64,000 bases of DNA from Lampris incognitus (GCF_029633865.1 NC_079212.1:102510933-102574932), one strand, 5' to 3'. Numbered from the stretch's first letter, positions 46,847 through 58,323 are shown. Notes: a model not told the origin generated them from the sequence alone. Made by a program: numbers and translations.

Positions 46847-46929
46847 TATATATCATTTATCATTTTAAAATGGGTTTCTTTCACTTTTGGTTAAATAGGG
46901 AGAGTGAGGTGTGTGGTTCTAATTCTGAC

Positions 46930-47600
46930 TATAGTCTCTTTAGGATAATCTTTTAATAGATTTTTTTCTTTTTAATGGTAGAGGAAAGAGTAGGAGGTAA
47001 GGGCACCCCTTACAATTTTGTCTGTGCATTTTTTCCTCAGTAAAGTCGAGATTGTCTATATAAAGTGAAAGCATCTGCGGTCCTAACACGTCATAAGGCA
47101 ACATTCCTTTTATCATATTCACCATTACTTGTGGGATTGCCTTGATAACCACTGGGTATTGTTTTTTTGTACACGTCACACTGAATTTATCAATGAATTC
47201 ATTGTACTCTAGAAGATTTCCTCTTGAATCCATCAAACGTAAAATAGACCAAATACCTCTCTCCACCCAATCATAATAACATAAAGATTTTCTTTTAAAC
47301 AAGATACACCTGTTATTCCAGATTGGAGAGCTGTGAGGAGGGAAATTGTGCTTATAAAACCAGTTTCCAATTTAAGAGAGCCTGCTCATGAAATCTAGAC
47401 AGCTTAACAGGTAGTTTAGCAATACAGAAATCACATCTTAACAGAAAATCTACCCCCACCACACTTATTAAATACTTTAGAAAGAATATTAAACCAGAAG
47501 CCATTATTATTTTGTATGAATTGTTGTAACCATTTCAGTTTCATCATTCCATTCATAAGAAACAGTGGAACGTCTGAATCGGAACTGACGCAATGGTCTA
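46930..47600 (-). pseudogene. L1-like LINE ORF2 C-terminal fragment
   Basis: The minus frame 47302-46940 encodes FKRKSLCYYDWVERGIWSIL, then LMDSRGNLLEYNEFIDKFSV, the post-RT region of L1/Tx1-type ORF2. Related sequence (FWFNILSKVFNKCG) continues to about 47530, interrupted by stops. 5-prime truncated relic. Confidence 0.65.
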
Positions 47601-48100
47601 TACACAAACAGCCTGTACCAGATTACATTGTGGTAAAGCTGTTTTCATACTGGACATTCAGACTTTATGATTAAATGTTGTTTTTTTTTCTGGCAATTCA
47701 CTGGGTTAAAATAATGATCATAATTAATAATAAAATGTGATAATCATCACAATCAGCTGACGATTGCAAGCATGTTTGATGTGTCACTTGTGCTGATATG
47801 TTGAGTTTGCAAAAAAGTTGGTTTTCATTGTTGTTAATGGGGAGCTGACTGGCTGCTAAGGGACCATCTGTAAACTACATACGTATAAGGAGGGAAAATA
47901 TGAAAAAAGAGGGAAGGTAAAATGGCAAAATTGAAATGCCATCACCTGCACACATGAAACCACTTCACCGCCCTTCATTAAAAGAAAACCAATGCCTGAC
48001 AGTGTTCTTTCCAGTTTTGGCTTGCTTTGTCAGTAAATGTATAGTAAGGTGCCCAATTCATTATGTAGCCTATTATGAGAAAAAGCACAATGGTATGCCA
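47601..48100. other. AT-rich non-coding sequence
   Basis: No gene or confident repeat seen. Confidence 0.4.
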
Positions 48101-48319
48101 GATACAGCCATGAAACAACTTTTGTACTGCTCAGAATAATCCCTCCTTTTATGACATAGTCACTAGTTTTCTCAGTTTTCACTTGCATCATTATTACATG
48201 TATATAAGGCATCTAATTTATTGTATTGCCCATCTGTTTGTGAAACTGAAAAAACTAGGGACTGTGTCCCAGAGAAGGGAGTATTCTGACTAATACAAAA
48301 GTTGTTTCATGGCTGTATC
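48101..48319. mobile_element. Fold-back MITE (about 219 bp)
   Basis: Inverted arms of about 50 bp: GATACAGCCATGAAACAACT... at 48101 and its complement ...AGTTGTTTCATGGCTGTATC ending 48319. A relative lies at about 62440-62535, split by an L2 tail. Confidence 0.65.
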
Positions 48320-49253
48320 CAGTTAAAAAGAAGTCAGCTGGTGGCAGGGCCTTTTCCTAGCGGGCCCCGTTCTCGTGGAATAACCTGCCTGCTGCCATCA
48401 AACCATCAGAGTCTGTTGAGTCATTTAAATCCAAACTTAAAACTCACCGGTTGCCTTAGCTTACAATTAGTTGCCTTTAAGTTGAGTATTTCACAAGCTG
48501 TACTGCATGGCAAGTCAGTTTCTGTCTCAATGAATTTACCAAGAACTGTTCTGATGATGAGATTATAGCATATAGATTATGACTAATTGATGACTTAATT
48601 ATGACTGATGACTATTGAAAACTGTTCTCTTCTCTCACACATCTTTTCTCTCTCTCTGAATGATGTCTTCTCCTTTCTCTTTTTCTGTGTGTGAATGGTG
48701 TCATGTGAGTCTCCCTTGTGTGCACGTGCCGTTTGTCCTCCTCCCAGGTCTCCATGGTGACGTGGTCGCCACCTGGACGTTGTTTGGCATTCCCCTCATC
48801 ACATTTTTATATATATATCTTATAAATCTATATAATTTTAGTTATCCTGTTTTTTTTTTGTTTTTTTTTACATGGTGATGCTGGTGGCATGGCTCGGGTC
48901 CTGGACTGTTCCAGTGGCGTCTGGACACTGCTTGGCATCCTGTGCATCATATTCTTCATAAATTTTATAATTCCATTATAATTATGTTATCCTCTTTCAA
49001 TGTTGTATTCTGTAAATTGTGTAAACACAACATCCATTGCACATCTGTCCGTCTCAGGAGAGAGATCCCTCCTCTGTTGCTCTCCCTGAGGTTCGTTTCT
49101 TCCTATTCTTTCTCCCTGTTAAAGGGTTTTTTCAGGGAGTTGTTTCTTATCCGATGCGAGGGTCTAAGGACAGGATGTTGTGTTGCTGTAAAGCCCACTG
49201 AGGCAAATTTGTGATTTGTGATATTGGGCTATACATATAAACTTGACTTGACG
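48320..49253 (+). mobile_element. L2 LINE 3-prime copy, 5-prime truncated
   Basis: Begins in the last part of ORF2 (AAAAAGAAGTCAGCTGGTGG, as at 2791) and runs through the full 3-prime UTR to ACTTGACTTGAC. Around 48812-48835 it shows the uninterrupted site where Tc1 sits in the first L2 copy. Confidence 0.85.
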
Positions 49254-49726
49254 TGGGAAGTCAGTCAGTAGGGGGCGCTGAGAGAACGTCTATAAAACGA
49301 CGTCATATTAAATGCTGTGAACATTCATGATTTGTGTATTAATTTGAATGACTAACAAACTTTTTTAATCACATTGCCGTATATAGTGTGCAACGAGGTT
49401 CAAATCTAATAGTCGTGTGACAACGCACAACACACAGCACTGTCCGTGGTTCTGAAACACAGTACTGCTATTTCAGAGACACGTTAGACACTTGTATCTC
49501 GGCCAATGTTCTTGTTTTTGCTATTTTCTATAGGGTACAACAAAATTAAGCTGACGGGGGGGGGCAGAAAGTACTTAAAATAATTTAGACTAAAACAGAC
49601 AGTGAACTCGAACCCCAGCACGCTGGGTGTCAGAGCAGCACAGTACCATACGTGTTGTTGACGGAGCTGCAGCCGCGCTAATACGGCTAGCGATAGATAA
49701 CGCACGCGCACACTCTATATCCGTAT

Positions 49727-50360
49727 GATGTCTTCTGTCTCTTCTGTGTGTGTGAATGGTGTCATTCGTGTGAATCTCCCTTGTGTGCTCGTGCAGTCTG
49801 TCCTCCTCCCAGGTCTCCGTGGTGACGGTGGTCGCCACCTGGACGCTGCTTGGCATCCCTCTCATCACATTTTCTTTTAATATATCTTATAAATCCATAT
49901 AATTTTGTTATCCTGTTTCAATGTTATATCCTTCTCTCACTAAGATGTGTGACTATTTTTTCTTTTTCTTTTTTTTTTACGTGGTGATGCTGGTCGCGTG
50001 GCTCGGGTCCTGGACTGTTCCGGTGGCATCTGGACACTGCTTGGCATCCTCATCATGTTCTTCATACATTTTATAATTCCATTATAATTCTTTTATCCTC
50101 TTTCAATTTTGTATCCTGTACATTGTGTAAACACAACAGCCATTGCACGTCTATCCGTCTTGGGCGAGAGATCCATCCTCTGTTGCTCTCCCTGAGGTGT
50201 CTTCCTATTTCTTTTTTCCCTGTTAAAGGTTTTGCTTTAGGGAGTTGGTTCCATATCCAGTGCGAGGGTCTAAGGACAGGATGTTGTGTTGCTGTAAAGC
50301 CCCCTGAGACAAATTTGTATTTTGTGATATTGGGCTATACAAATAAAATTGACTTGACTT
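49727..50360 (+). mobile_element. L2 LINE 3-prime UTR copy
   Basis: The same UTR as above (GTGTGCTCGTGCAGTCTGTC through CTATACAAATAAAATTGACT), with no ORF part. Confidence 0.85.
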
Positions 50361-50493
50361 TAACTTTTTGCCTTGCAGTTACAGCCCTCCACCAGCAGGA
50401 AGTGCTGCATCCCCTTATGCACCCCATACTTCAAGCATCCCTGGCTGTATCTGTCATCGTGTACCTTTGGTCTTTTTCTGATAATAGGCTACG

Positions 50494-51267
50494 TGTTATG
50501 CTCGCGCACCAGAACCTGACCCGTGTGGCGAAACCCAAGACAGACAGACACGAGATGACTTCAAAATCTACAAAGGGGGGTTTTATTGTGGGAGGGGAAT
50601 GTATGGTGAAAAAAGGCGTTCTGTTAGTGGGATGTGTAAATAAACTATGTGTGGTGTCCCGTGGTTTGCGTGTATAACTATGTGTGAGTGTTTTTAGCCT
50701 ATGTGTGGTGCTGTATGTAAATGACCAGGGGGTGTTGAAAAAATGTGCATGCACCTGGCGAGAAAGTCCAGTCCGAGATCCAAGAGGGGTTGTCCGAGAA
50801 AGTCCAGGTCCGAGATCCGGGAAGTCGAGTCCGAAAGGAGGGGTCCAGATAGAGGTACAAGGGGGGAGATCGCAGGAGAGGTCCGGGGAGAAAACGTGAA
50901 GGTCGCTGGGGACGAGGGAGACGCGGGGAGCCGTGGAAATCGCGGAGGGAGAGTCTTGGGAGGAAACAGAGACACGAAGATAAGACACTGGGGAATAAAC
51001 AGAATGCAAGGAACGCTGGAGGGCTTGTCAGAACTTCACCGCAGGGTTCAGTACGTCGAAGCACTGAGAGACGTTCTGGGAGGCTTCTTGTAGAAGGCTG
51101 CCTGATTGCCACAGGTGTGCCTGATGGATAATGGCAAACACCTGGTGCAGTGCAGCGCTCGTCTCCTCAGAGCGCGAGCCGAGCGCTCGGATGTTTCCGG
51201 CACGTCCGAGCTGGGGGAGTGGCTTGAACGTGCCGGGGAGGCAGCTCGGGGCGGTGTAACCACAACA
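50494..51267 (-). repeat. Gypsy-1 3-prime LTR
   Basis: TG...CA ends. A purine tract (complement of 51268-51282, GGAGGGGGGTCC) lies on its inner side, which fixes it as the 3-prime LTR of a minus-strand element. Confidence 0.9.
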
Positions 51268-51677
51268 GGACCCCCCCTCCTACGGGAGACACCGGGCGAC
51301 CGTCCGATGGCCCGATAGAACTCCTCCAGGAGTGCAGGGTCGGCCAGGTAGGACCGGGGAACCCAGCTGCGGTCCTCGGGCCCATAGCCAACCCAGTCCA
51401 CCAGGTATTGGTACCCACGCCCCCGGCGGCATACGGCGAGCAGCTGATCGACATCCCAGACCATGTCACCACCGTCGAGGACCCTGGGGGGTGGAGGAGC
51501 TTGGACAGGGGGAGACAGGGGGCTGGTAGCTACCGGTTTGAGGCGCGAGACATGGAAGACGGGATGGATCTTGAGTGAGGTAGGGAGATGGAGACGCACC
51601 GCCGAAGGGTTGACGATGCGGTCGATGGTGTAGGGACCGACGTAGCGGGGAGCCAGCTTCCGGTTGAGGGTAGGGAG
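51268..51677 (-). pseudogene. Gypsy-1 integrase C-terminus with chromodomain
   Basis: The minus frame reads LAPRYVGPYTIDRIVN then KIHPVFHVSRLKPV, the C-terminal integrase motif. A chromodomain follows (YLVDWVGYGPEDRSWVPRSY), marking a chromovirus. The rest of pol is missing because gypsy-2 is inserted at 51678 and a deletion removed the remainder. Confidence 0.88.
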
Positions 51678-51870
51678 TGTAATGATCTGTGCCCTCTGGC
51701 TATGTTAACTTATAACGTTAATAAAGCAAGGACGACTTCTCTCGTGCTGGGTGTTTATTCACCGACCGGATTCCGACTGACGTTGTTACGTACATCACGT
51801 GACTTTGTTGTGGCGCTACGGAAAGCCGTAAGGGACATTAGCAAATCAAATATTACTAGCAAATATTACA
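51678..51870 (-). repeat. Gypsy-2 3-prime LTR (193 bp)
   Basis: TGTAATGATCTG...AATATTACA. The inner flank 51871-51886 is the complement of a purine tract (CAGAAAAAGGGAGA). A complement AATAAA signal (GTGTTTATTC) is near 51747. The matching 5-prime LTR is not found. Confidence 0.75.
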
Positions 51871-52186
51871 TCTCCCTTTTTCTGAAAAGTGCTGCTTTCT
51901 CTGCAGAGATACAGACCACGTTGAGCACGTTTATAAGCGAATACAATCTTAAGAAAGAATATGAAAATGGAACTCATATAACTGGACTGCAACAAAGTAG
52001 TGTAAAACATTTCCTTCACTGTCTAAATGTGACACCGTAATAACATTTCATCTTTTTTTTCATTTCATTACTGGTAACTGCAAACAGCAGATAGGTACAC
52101 AAGGTAAGTGAACGCTGTAAATATTTCTTTTCAAAACATAGCAGGTATAGTACAGGTTGGTGTAAAATTTTCTCTTTTTTTACCAT

Positions 52187-54644
52187 TCATAAGTCAAGGA
52201 TTTGTCTTGGTTTGATCGTGCGACCTGACCTCGTGGTGTAACCAGGCTGTGTGTCTGGTTGTCGCTGATTGTTCGTGTCTGGAGGTTCAGTATGCTCTTG
52301 CTGATGGGCTTGTGTGTTGTTGTTAGCGCTGGTAACAGTCTGCTGTGAAGTGTGTGTGTGTGTAGTGTGAGTGTTCACTCTGCTTTGTCGCAGGTGTTGA
52401 CGGTTGCGTTGGTAGATCTGACCTTCTTTGGTTTGGATGTGGTAGCTCCTGTCTGTGTTCGCTGGTCTTTCCACAGTTGCAGGTCTCCAGGATCCATCCT
52501 CCTGCCGGAAGCGGATTGGTGTGCCTGCGGGCAGGTGGGGCAGAGGTTTGGCTGTTCGGTTGTAGTATGCCTGCTAGCGCTGTTGACATACCTCTCTCCT
52601 TTTGTGAACATCCTCCTGACTGGCGATCTGTGGCTGCAGGTGTTTTGCTGTTGATGGGAGAATGGACCGCAGCCTCCGACTCATCAGTAGCTGTGCCGGT
52701 GATTTCAGGTTGTCCACCGGTGTGTTGCGATACTCCAGTAAGCTCATGTAGGGGTCTTTGTTCTCAGCTTTGGCTTTGTCCAGGATGCGTTTGGCCGTCT
52801 GGACAGTCTTCTCGGAGAGGCCGTTGCTCTGTGGGTAGTGGGGGCTTGTGGTGGTGTGTGAGAAACCCCATGTCTGTGAGAAGTTGCGGAACTCACCAGA
52901 GCTGTAGCACGGACCGTTGTCGCTGATGATAGTCTCGGGGATTCCGTGTCGAGCCATTGCTGCTTTCAGCTTCATGATGACGGCAGATGAGGTGCAGCTG
53001 TAAAGTCTCTCTAGCTCGAAGAATCTGGAGTAGTAGTCCACAGTGACTATGAAGTCCTGTGAGTTCCATGTGAATAGGTCTGTGCCTATCACTTGCCACG
53101 GCCGCTCGGGTATGGCGTGTGACCTCATTGGTTCCTTTGCATTTGCGCTGCGCCGTTCTTGGCATATGCTGCAGTCTGCTACCGCATCCTCGATCTGTTT
53201 CCCCATGCCAGGCCAGAACAGTAAGTCTCTTGCTCGGCATTTGCTTTTTTCCACGCCGAGGTGGCCGGCTTGGATGCGCTGTATCATGTCCTTGCGAAGC
53301 TTTTGGGGGACAATGATTCTCTCACCTTTGAACAGGATACCGTCCATTTCTGAGATTTCTGCTCTGTGGTTCCAGTATTCCTGGATGCTGGGCGGGCACT
53401 TTTTCTTTGTGTCTGGCCAGCCAGTGAGTGTGGCTCGTCTGAGTGCGGTGAGCTGTGGATCTTGCGCCGTTTCCTGCTTGATTTCTGTGAGTCTTGTGTC
53501 GCTCACAGGGATGTTGCTGAGGACTGTGTGCACTTGGGCCTCCATCCCTTCCTGTAGGTCACTGTCGTGGTGTTCTATTGACTTGCGTGACAGTGTGTCG
53601 GCCACCGGTATGTCCTTACCGGGGCGGTGGATGATTTGGATGTCGTATTTTTGGAGCGCCAGGATCATCCGTTGCAGCCGGGGTGGTGCTGCTGCCAGTG
53701 GCTTTTTTTAGTATTGCCTCCAGAGGCTTGTGGTCTGACTCCACAATCACTTTTCGTCCGTACATGTACTCGTGGAACCTCTTGCAGCCGAAGACCACAG
53801 CGTAGAGCTCCTTCTCTATCTGTGCGTAGTTTTCTTCAGTGCTGTTGAGTGACTTGGACGCATAGGCAATTGGTTTGCCATCTTGGAGCATGACAGCCCC
53901 AAGGCCACTTTTGGATGCATCCACTTGGAGTCGCAGCTCTTTCTGCGGGTCGAAATATGAGAGTACTGGACCTGGGTGCTGTGTAATGAGATTCTTCATC
54001 TCCTGGAACGCCTTGTCATGGACTGCATCCCACACAAACTCACTGTCCTGTTTCAGAAGCTGTCTGAGGGGTGAGTTTATCTGTGAGAGGTGTGGAGCGA
54101 ATCTGGCGAGGTAGTTGATCATCCCGAGGACTGTCTCCAGCTCTGCTTTGTTCTGTGGGGGTTGCATGTCCTTGACCGCCTTCACCTTGTGTGGGTCTGG
54201 TTTGATGCCTTCGTGTGAGACCGTGTGGCCTTAGTAGCTTACCTCGGACACGCATATGTGACACTTGTCGGGGTTGAGCCTCACCCCTCGCTCCCTTGTG
54301 TGCTTCAGCATCGCTCTGAGACACTGGTCATGTTCCTCTTTAGTCTTGCCGAACACTAGTATGTCGTCCACTATGGCCGTCACACCGTCCAATCCTTCAT
54401 ATGTTTCATCCACGCGTCTCTGGAACTCGTCTTGAGCGGACACGATTCCGAATGGCAGTCTGAGGAAACGATACCTGCCAAACACTGTGTTAAATGTCAA
54501 CATTGAGGATTCAGTGCTCAGTTTGATGGCCCAATAGCCTGACCGCGCGTCTAACACGCTAAAGTACTCAGCTCCAGCGAGCTTTGTGGTGGTGTCCTCC
54601 AGCGTGGGGAGGGGGTAGTGAGGTCGTTGTATCACTTTGTTAAG
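52187..54644 (-). pseudogene. Gypsy-2 pol: RT, RNase H and integrase
   Basis: Minus strand. The RT begins at 54644 (HYPLPTLEDTT, FSVLDARSGYWAIKL, then the catalytic IVDDILVFG near 54370). A premature TAG follows at about 54231. RNase H is at 54000-53700 (LQVDASKSGLGAVMLQDG, VESDHKPLEAIL) with a frameshift near 53705. The integrase (53668-52574) has a zinc finger HLGVEKSKCRARDLLFW and CSICQERR, and catalytic D (IGTDLFTWN), D (IISDNGPCYS) and E (NGLSEKTVQ). It ends with a low-complexity tail. The upstream part of RT continues at 58710-58324, across the inserted unit. Related to the pol at 12960-14647. Confidence 0.9.
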
Positions 54645-55405
54645 AGCTCAACAGCTTGTATCCACGTCCACTATCAAAACCCAAAATTTACGATTTTCAC
54701 ATTTCTCGATACACCTCGACGAGACGAATCGGATGAGCCCAATTTTGTTCTATGGAAACATTTTTTGGTTATGATTTGCATTATGCACCACATGCGGTGC
54801 ATAACTCTGAAGACGGAGGTGCCGTACGGCCCCCAGGGGAGGTAGCAGCTCGATTTTTTTTACTGATTCGTCAATACCTAAGACTCCTTAGTAAATCTAC
54901 CGAGTTTCGGAATCGTCGCATAAACGGGCACGAGTTGGCAGAATTGGCAGAATTTTGGCAGAATTTTGGCTGAATGGCTGAATGGGGGGATGAGGGGGAA
55001 AACAGTTGGCTAGCGGTTCGAACCTGGTACGGCTGCGTTCAGCACACTCTCCGGAACCACACGCAGTTGTCCGTTCGAAAAAATTCCAAACGGTTCCGGA
55101 TTTATTAATGTTGGAAGAATTCATAACTTATCCGTATGAGATAGGCCTTCGAAAGCAACACATATGGTGCAGGCTTACCTCCATTGTAACAACAACAAAA
55201 TAAAGTGCTCAAAAATGCATTTTCTTCACATATTCTTCAACACCTGAGACCCCTGACTAATAATCTAGAGTTTCGGAGCCATTGCTCAAGTTGGCACCGT
55301 TTGGCTGAATGGGCATATCCTGCCAGCTGGTTGGCACAGCTTGGCAGAAGGGAGGAAACAGTGATATTGTTTGACAAATTAGGTACCGCTGCGTTCAGCT
55401 CACTT

Positions 55406-55605
55406 NNNNNNNNNNNNNNNNNNNNNNNNNNNNNNNNNNNNNNNNNNNNNNNNNNNNNNNNNNNNNNNNNNNNNNNNNNNNNNNNNNNNNNNNNNNNNNN
55501 NNNNNNNNNNNNNNNNNNNNNNNNNNNNNNNNNNNNNNNNNNNNNNNNNNNNNNNNNNNNNNNNNNNNNNNNNNNNNNNNNNNNNNNNNNNNNNNNNNNN
55601 NNNNN
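55406..55605. other. Assembly gap (200 N)
   Basis: Exactly 200 N, so probably an arbitrary gap length. It lies beside a duplicated segment and probably hides 5-prime exons of the recombinase-SET gene. Confidence 0.98.
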
Positions 55606-55675
55606 AATGTAATATTGTAAAATAAACTATATTTTCAGACACAACTAATGCAATCTCTCCTGGATCCATCCACAG

Positions 55676-57466
55676 GTCGGCGAATGGCATAAGCGGGTTA
55701 AGAAAGGCTCCGGTGGTACCGTGGTTCTCGTCAAGAAGCACAAGACGGCAGCCCAACAGCCAGCAGCCTTTGTCTTGGATCAAGAGCAAGAAGCCTGGTT
55801 TGAAGCCTACTACGAGTGTGTCAGAGAACACATGAAGCAAGGTTGCAGAGGAGATGGCCAGAAGGCACCTAAACGGCGAAAGATGGAACAGAGGGCAACT
55901 GATGGTGAGAAAGTGGTCGAAAATGCTGAGGAACCGTTCTTCCTGAATCTGGCTGGCTCGCGAATCAAGAATCCCTCCCTGCATCTCAGTCGGCTGCATA
56001 CCAAGTAAGTCCTGTGTTAACTATTAAAAGCTAGATCCAAACAGACTTGGTTTTTTAAAAACATTTCTGAGGTGAGCCTTTTCCTCCCTTAATGTTTATA
56101 AAATGATCATAACATTGTTCCTTTTTTCTTGTCATTATTAGATACAAACTCCCAGATGTGAACAGCGATGAGGTTCGGAAAGTCTTCGAGACAGCAACAG
56201 TCTCTGAGTGTTTTGAAGCAGGGGACAAAAAACTCTTCAGCAACTACCTGAGTCATACTGTGGCAACTGCAGAGGGTCATTATCAGATGAAACAGATATC
56301 TGATTTGATCAAGGCCACAGAACTCATCAAGCGTCTTGGATCAAGGTAAGCACATCAGCATTGAATGACAACATGTTTCTTAGACAATGGACCCTGTCTG
56401 CATATCCGGATTGAAAATTGATGTAATATTCTCTTTTTTTCAGTGAAAGACCTTCTGACAGACCCTCCACGTCCAGCGAGGTACCCTCACCCTCTGAGGA
56501 ACAGAGTGAAGACAGCAGTGGCTCAACAGCGACACTCAAACCATCGGCAAATAAAAAGATGACAGACCAGATTCTGTTTGATCGTTTCCAGACAGAATTC
56601 CCCGTGACAGTCGATGATCTTGCACCAACTCGAGAGAAACGCCTCAACTTCCTTTCTACTCTGAGTGTTGAAGAAGACAGAGAGAGCATGCTCTACAACC
56701 GTTGGGTGAAAAAGCAACGGAAACTCCGCCAAGACTACACCTTGGGTAAGGATATTATAAATTATCATAACCACATCATGATTACCAGACAATCTTTGAC
56801 TGCATGTGATTGGGATGTAGGTATTAACTTGTGAACTTATTTTGTTATTTTTCATTTACAGAACACATGAGCCAACGCCATTGCCCCTCCAAGAAACGGA
56901 TTGAGAGGTTTTTCCTGCAGCAGGGTTGGAAACATGCGCTGCCAAACATCGACCAGATCACCCAGTCGTGGAAACCAGCCGAAGATCCGCTGTCTTCTCC
57001 CAGAATCAGGCGTCTTGTCAGTAGCCAACGATGGAAGGGTTTGGAGATCAAGAGCATTCCTGATAAGGGAAGAGGGGTATTCACAAGGCGTGCATTCAAG
57101 ATGGGCGAGGTAGTGTGCGACTACCATGGTGACCTTCTCACCGCAGCTCAAGGTCAGGCTGTTCATGAGAGCACCATTGGAGAGGAGACGGGCTACATGT
57201 ACTTTTTTCTAAACGAAGACGGAGAGAAAATGTGCATTGATGCACATCAGAAGTGTCAATGTCACCCAGATATGGACGTAAAAGGCAGGCTTATTAACCA
57301 CTCAAGAAAGCCAAACCTCAAGCCTCTTGACTTGGATGGGGATAAGAGAGATTATATCCTCTTTGTCGCAAAGCAGGACATCAGCGAAGGGGAAGAACTT
57401 ACCTTTGATTATGGTGTAAATAAGTTCCAGTTTGGTGGTGAGGCCAGAGACCTTGACTGGCTCTGA
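55676..57466 (+). CDS. Tyrosine recombinase-KMT5A-like SET fusion protein, 5-prime incomplete
   Basis: Four exons, 55676-56004, 56142-56345, 56444-56745 and 56862-57466, with GT-AG borders and phases 2, 2, 1. They join into 479 open codons ending in TGA. The first part (about 1-175) is the C-terminal catalytic half of a tyrosine recombinase: HKT (about 23-25), Arg122 in DEVRKVFET, and His148 with the nucleophile Tyr157 in LSHTVATAEGHY. The upstream box-I Arg would be in the gap. Residues 180-335 are a Ser-rich linker and a region ending SSQRWKGL. A SET domain occupies about 338-465: KGRGV (347-351), DYHGDL (365-370), GYMYFF (389-394), GRLINHS (420-426) and FDYG (460-463), ending DLDWL. The NHS and DYG motifs for S-adenosylmethionine binding and catalysis are intact, and the arrangement is closest to KMT5A/SETD8 (histone H4 Lys20 methylase). 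Substrate and activity are unknown. Intact splicing and no stops suggest recent function. Confidence 0.85.
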
Positions 57467-57622
57467 TCAAGCATGGCTTTTTTGCCAGAGTAAAGCCACT
57501 ACATGAACAGGCAGGCAGGATCTAAATTGGAATGAATGATAAAGTTATGTTGCCTTTCACAGGGAACCGCTAACTTTATATTTCTCTCTGGGATAATGTA
57601 AGTGCTGTAGATCAGTGATGTA

Positions 57623-57628
57623 AATAAA
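57623..57628 (+). promoter_or_regulatory. Polyadenylation signal of recombinase-SET gene
   Basis: AATAAA 157 bp after the TGA stop. Confidence 0.6.
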
Positions 57629-57729
57629 GATGTGTAAAAAACAAGTTATGTGTGACTATGTTACTCTCTAGATACTTCTTTTGAATTCTGATATTACATT
57701 TGATATTGCCACTAAATTTTTCTCAAACT

Positions 57730-57768
<39 letters not shown>
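57730..57768 (+). repeat. (CA)n microsatellite
   Basis: About 19 uninterrupted CA units. Confidence 0.95.
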
Positions 57769-57769
<1 letters not shown>

Positions 57770-57800
57770 TTGCAGTTGACTGGATGAAAAACACATGACC

Positions 57801-58316
57801 ACATGTGTTGCACCCATTTTTTGTCGTTGCAGAATCCTGAGAGGAAGTAGGTATTTTTTGGCTTGACAGTCGAAGAATCAATATAACATTGGCTTGAATT
57901 GTAAGCTGTTAAAAAACAATTTTTTTTCAATATGAACTGTCACCCTATGTGTTGCATGAGCAATATTAATGAATTTTCAAAATTGCCTCAAAAGAGAATC
58001 TTTTGGTGTATTTGGTGGCTTAAAAGAAAGAGGATTCAAATGATATAGGCCTCACCGCAAAGGGAAACCCACAGAAAAAATCTTTCCGATGACAACCGTC
58101 ACCACATTTGGTGAAAATCTCAGAATTTATAAAAAAATGAAAAAACACACGTATATGGAAGCTTGAAGTCAAATACCGTGATGATTTATGTTTTAAAGTG
58201 TTTCAAATGGCGTTACGGAGGCTTGGGGACCGTACACCACATGTGTTAGAGGCCTTGCAACACATGTGGTGAAAATGCAACACCTGTGGTGAAAATGCAA
58301 CACATGTGTTGATGGC
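57801..58316 (+). repeat. Cluster of CACATGTG-type motifs
   Basis: CCACATGTGTTGCA at 57799, CCACATGTGTTAGA at 58238, then three spaced units CAACACATGTGGTGAAAATG, CAACACCTGTGGTGAAAATG and CAACACATGTGTTGATGG at 58258-58315. The last unit ends at the right boundary of the inserted unit. Confidence 0.7.
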
Positions 58317-58323
58317 TCAAGCT

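Larger units (their letters stand above)
54649..58319 (+). mobile_element. Inserted unit carrying a tyrosine recombinase-SET gene (Crypton-like candidate)
   Basis: About 3.7 kb (including a 200-N gap) inserted in gypsy-2 RT. AGCT flanks it at 54645-54648 and 58320-58323. With one AGCT copy removed, the gypsy frame reads through a conserved RT motif, which defines both junctions to the base. No terminal inverted repeats are seen. Family knowledge: Crypton transposons encode a tyrosine recombinase, lack inverted repeats and leave short direct repeats of about 4-6 bp. The gene inside (55676-57466) fits that. The unit also has a diverged duplication on the left (54870-55405) and a CACATGTG cluster on the right (57801-58316). 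Confidence 0.75.

Noticed and set aside
50694-51112. Pro/Ser-rich ORFs at 50.7-51.1 kb and again at 61.7-62.2 kb
   Set aside because: They lie within the two gypsy-1 LTRs; duplication reflects the LTR pair, not a gene family.
55205-55999. ORFs crossing the N run
   Set aside because: Frame continuity over 200 N of arbitrary length is meaningless.
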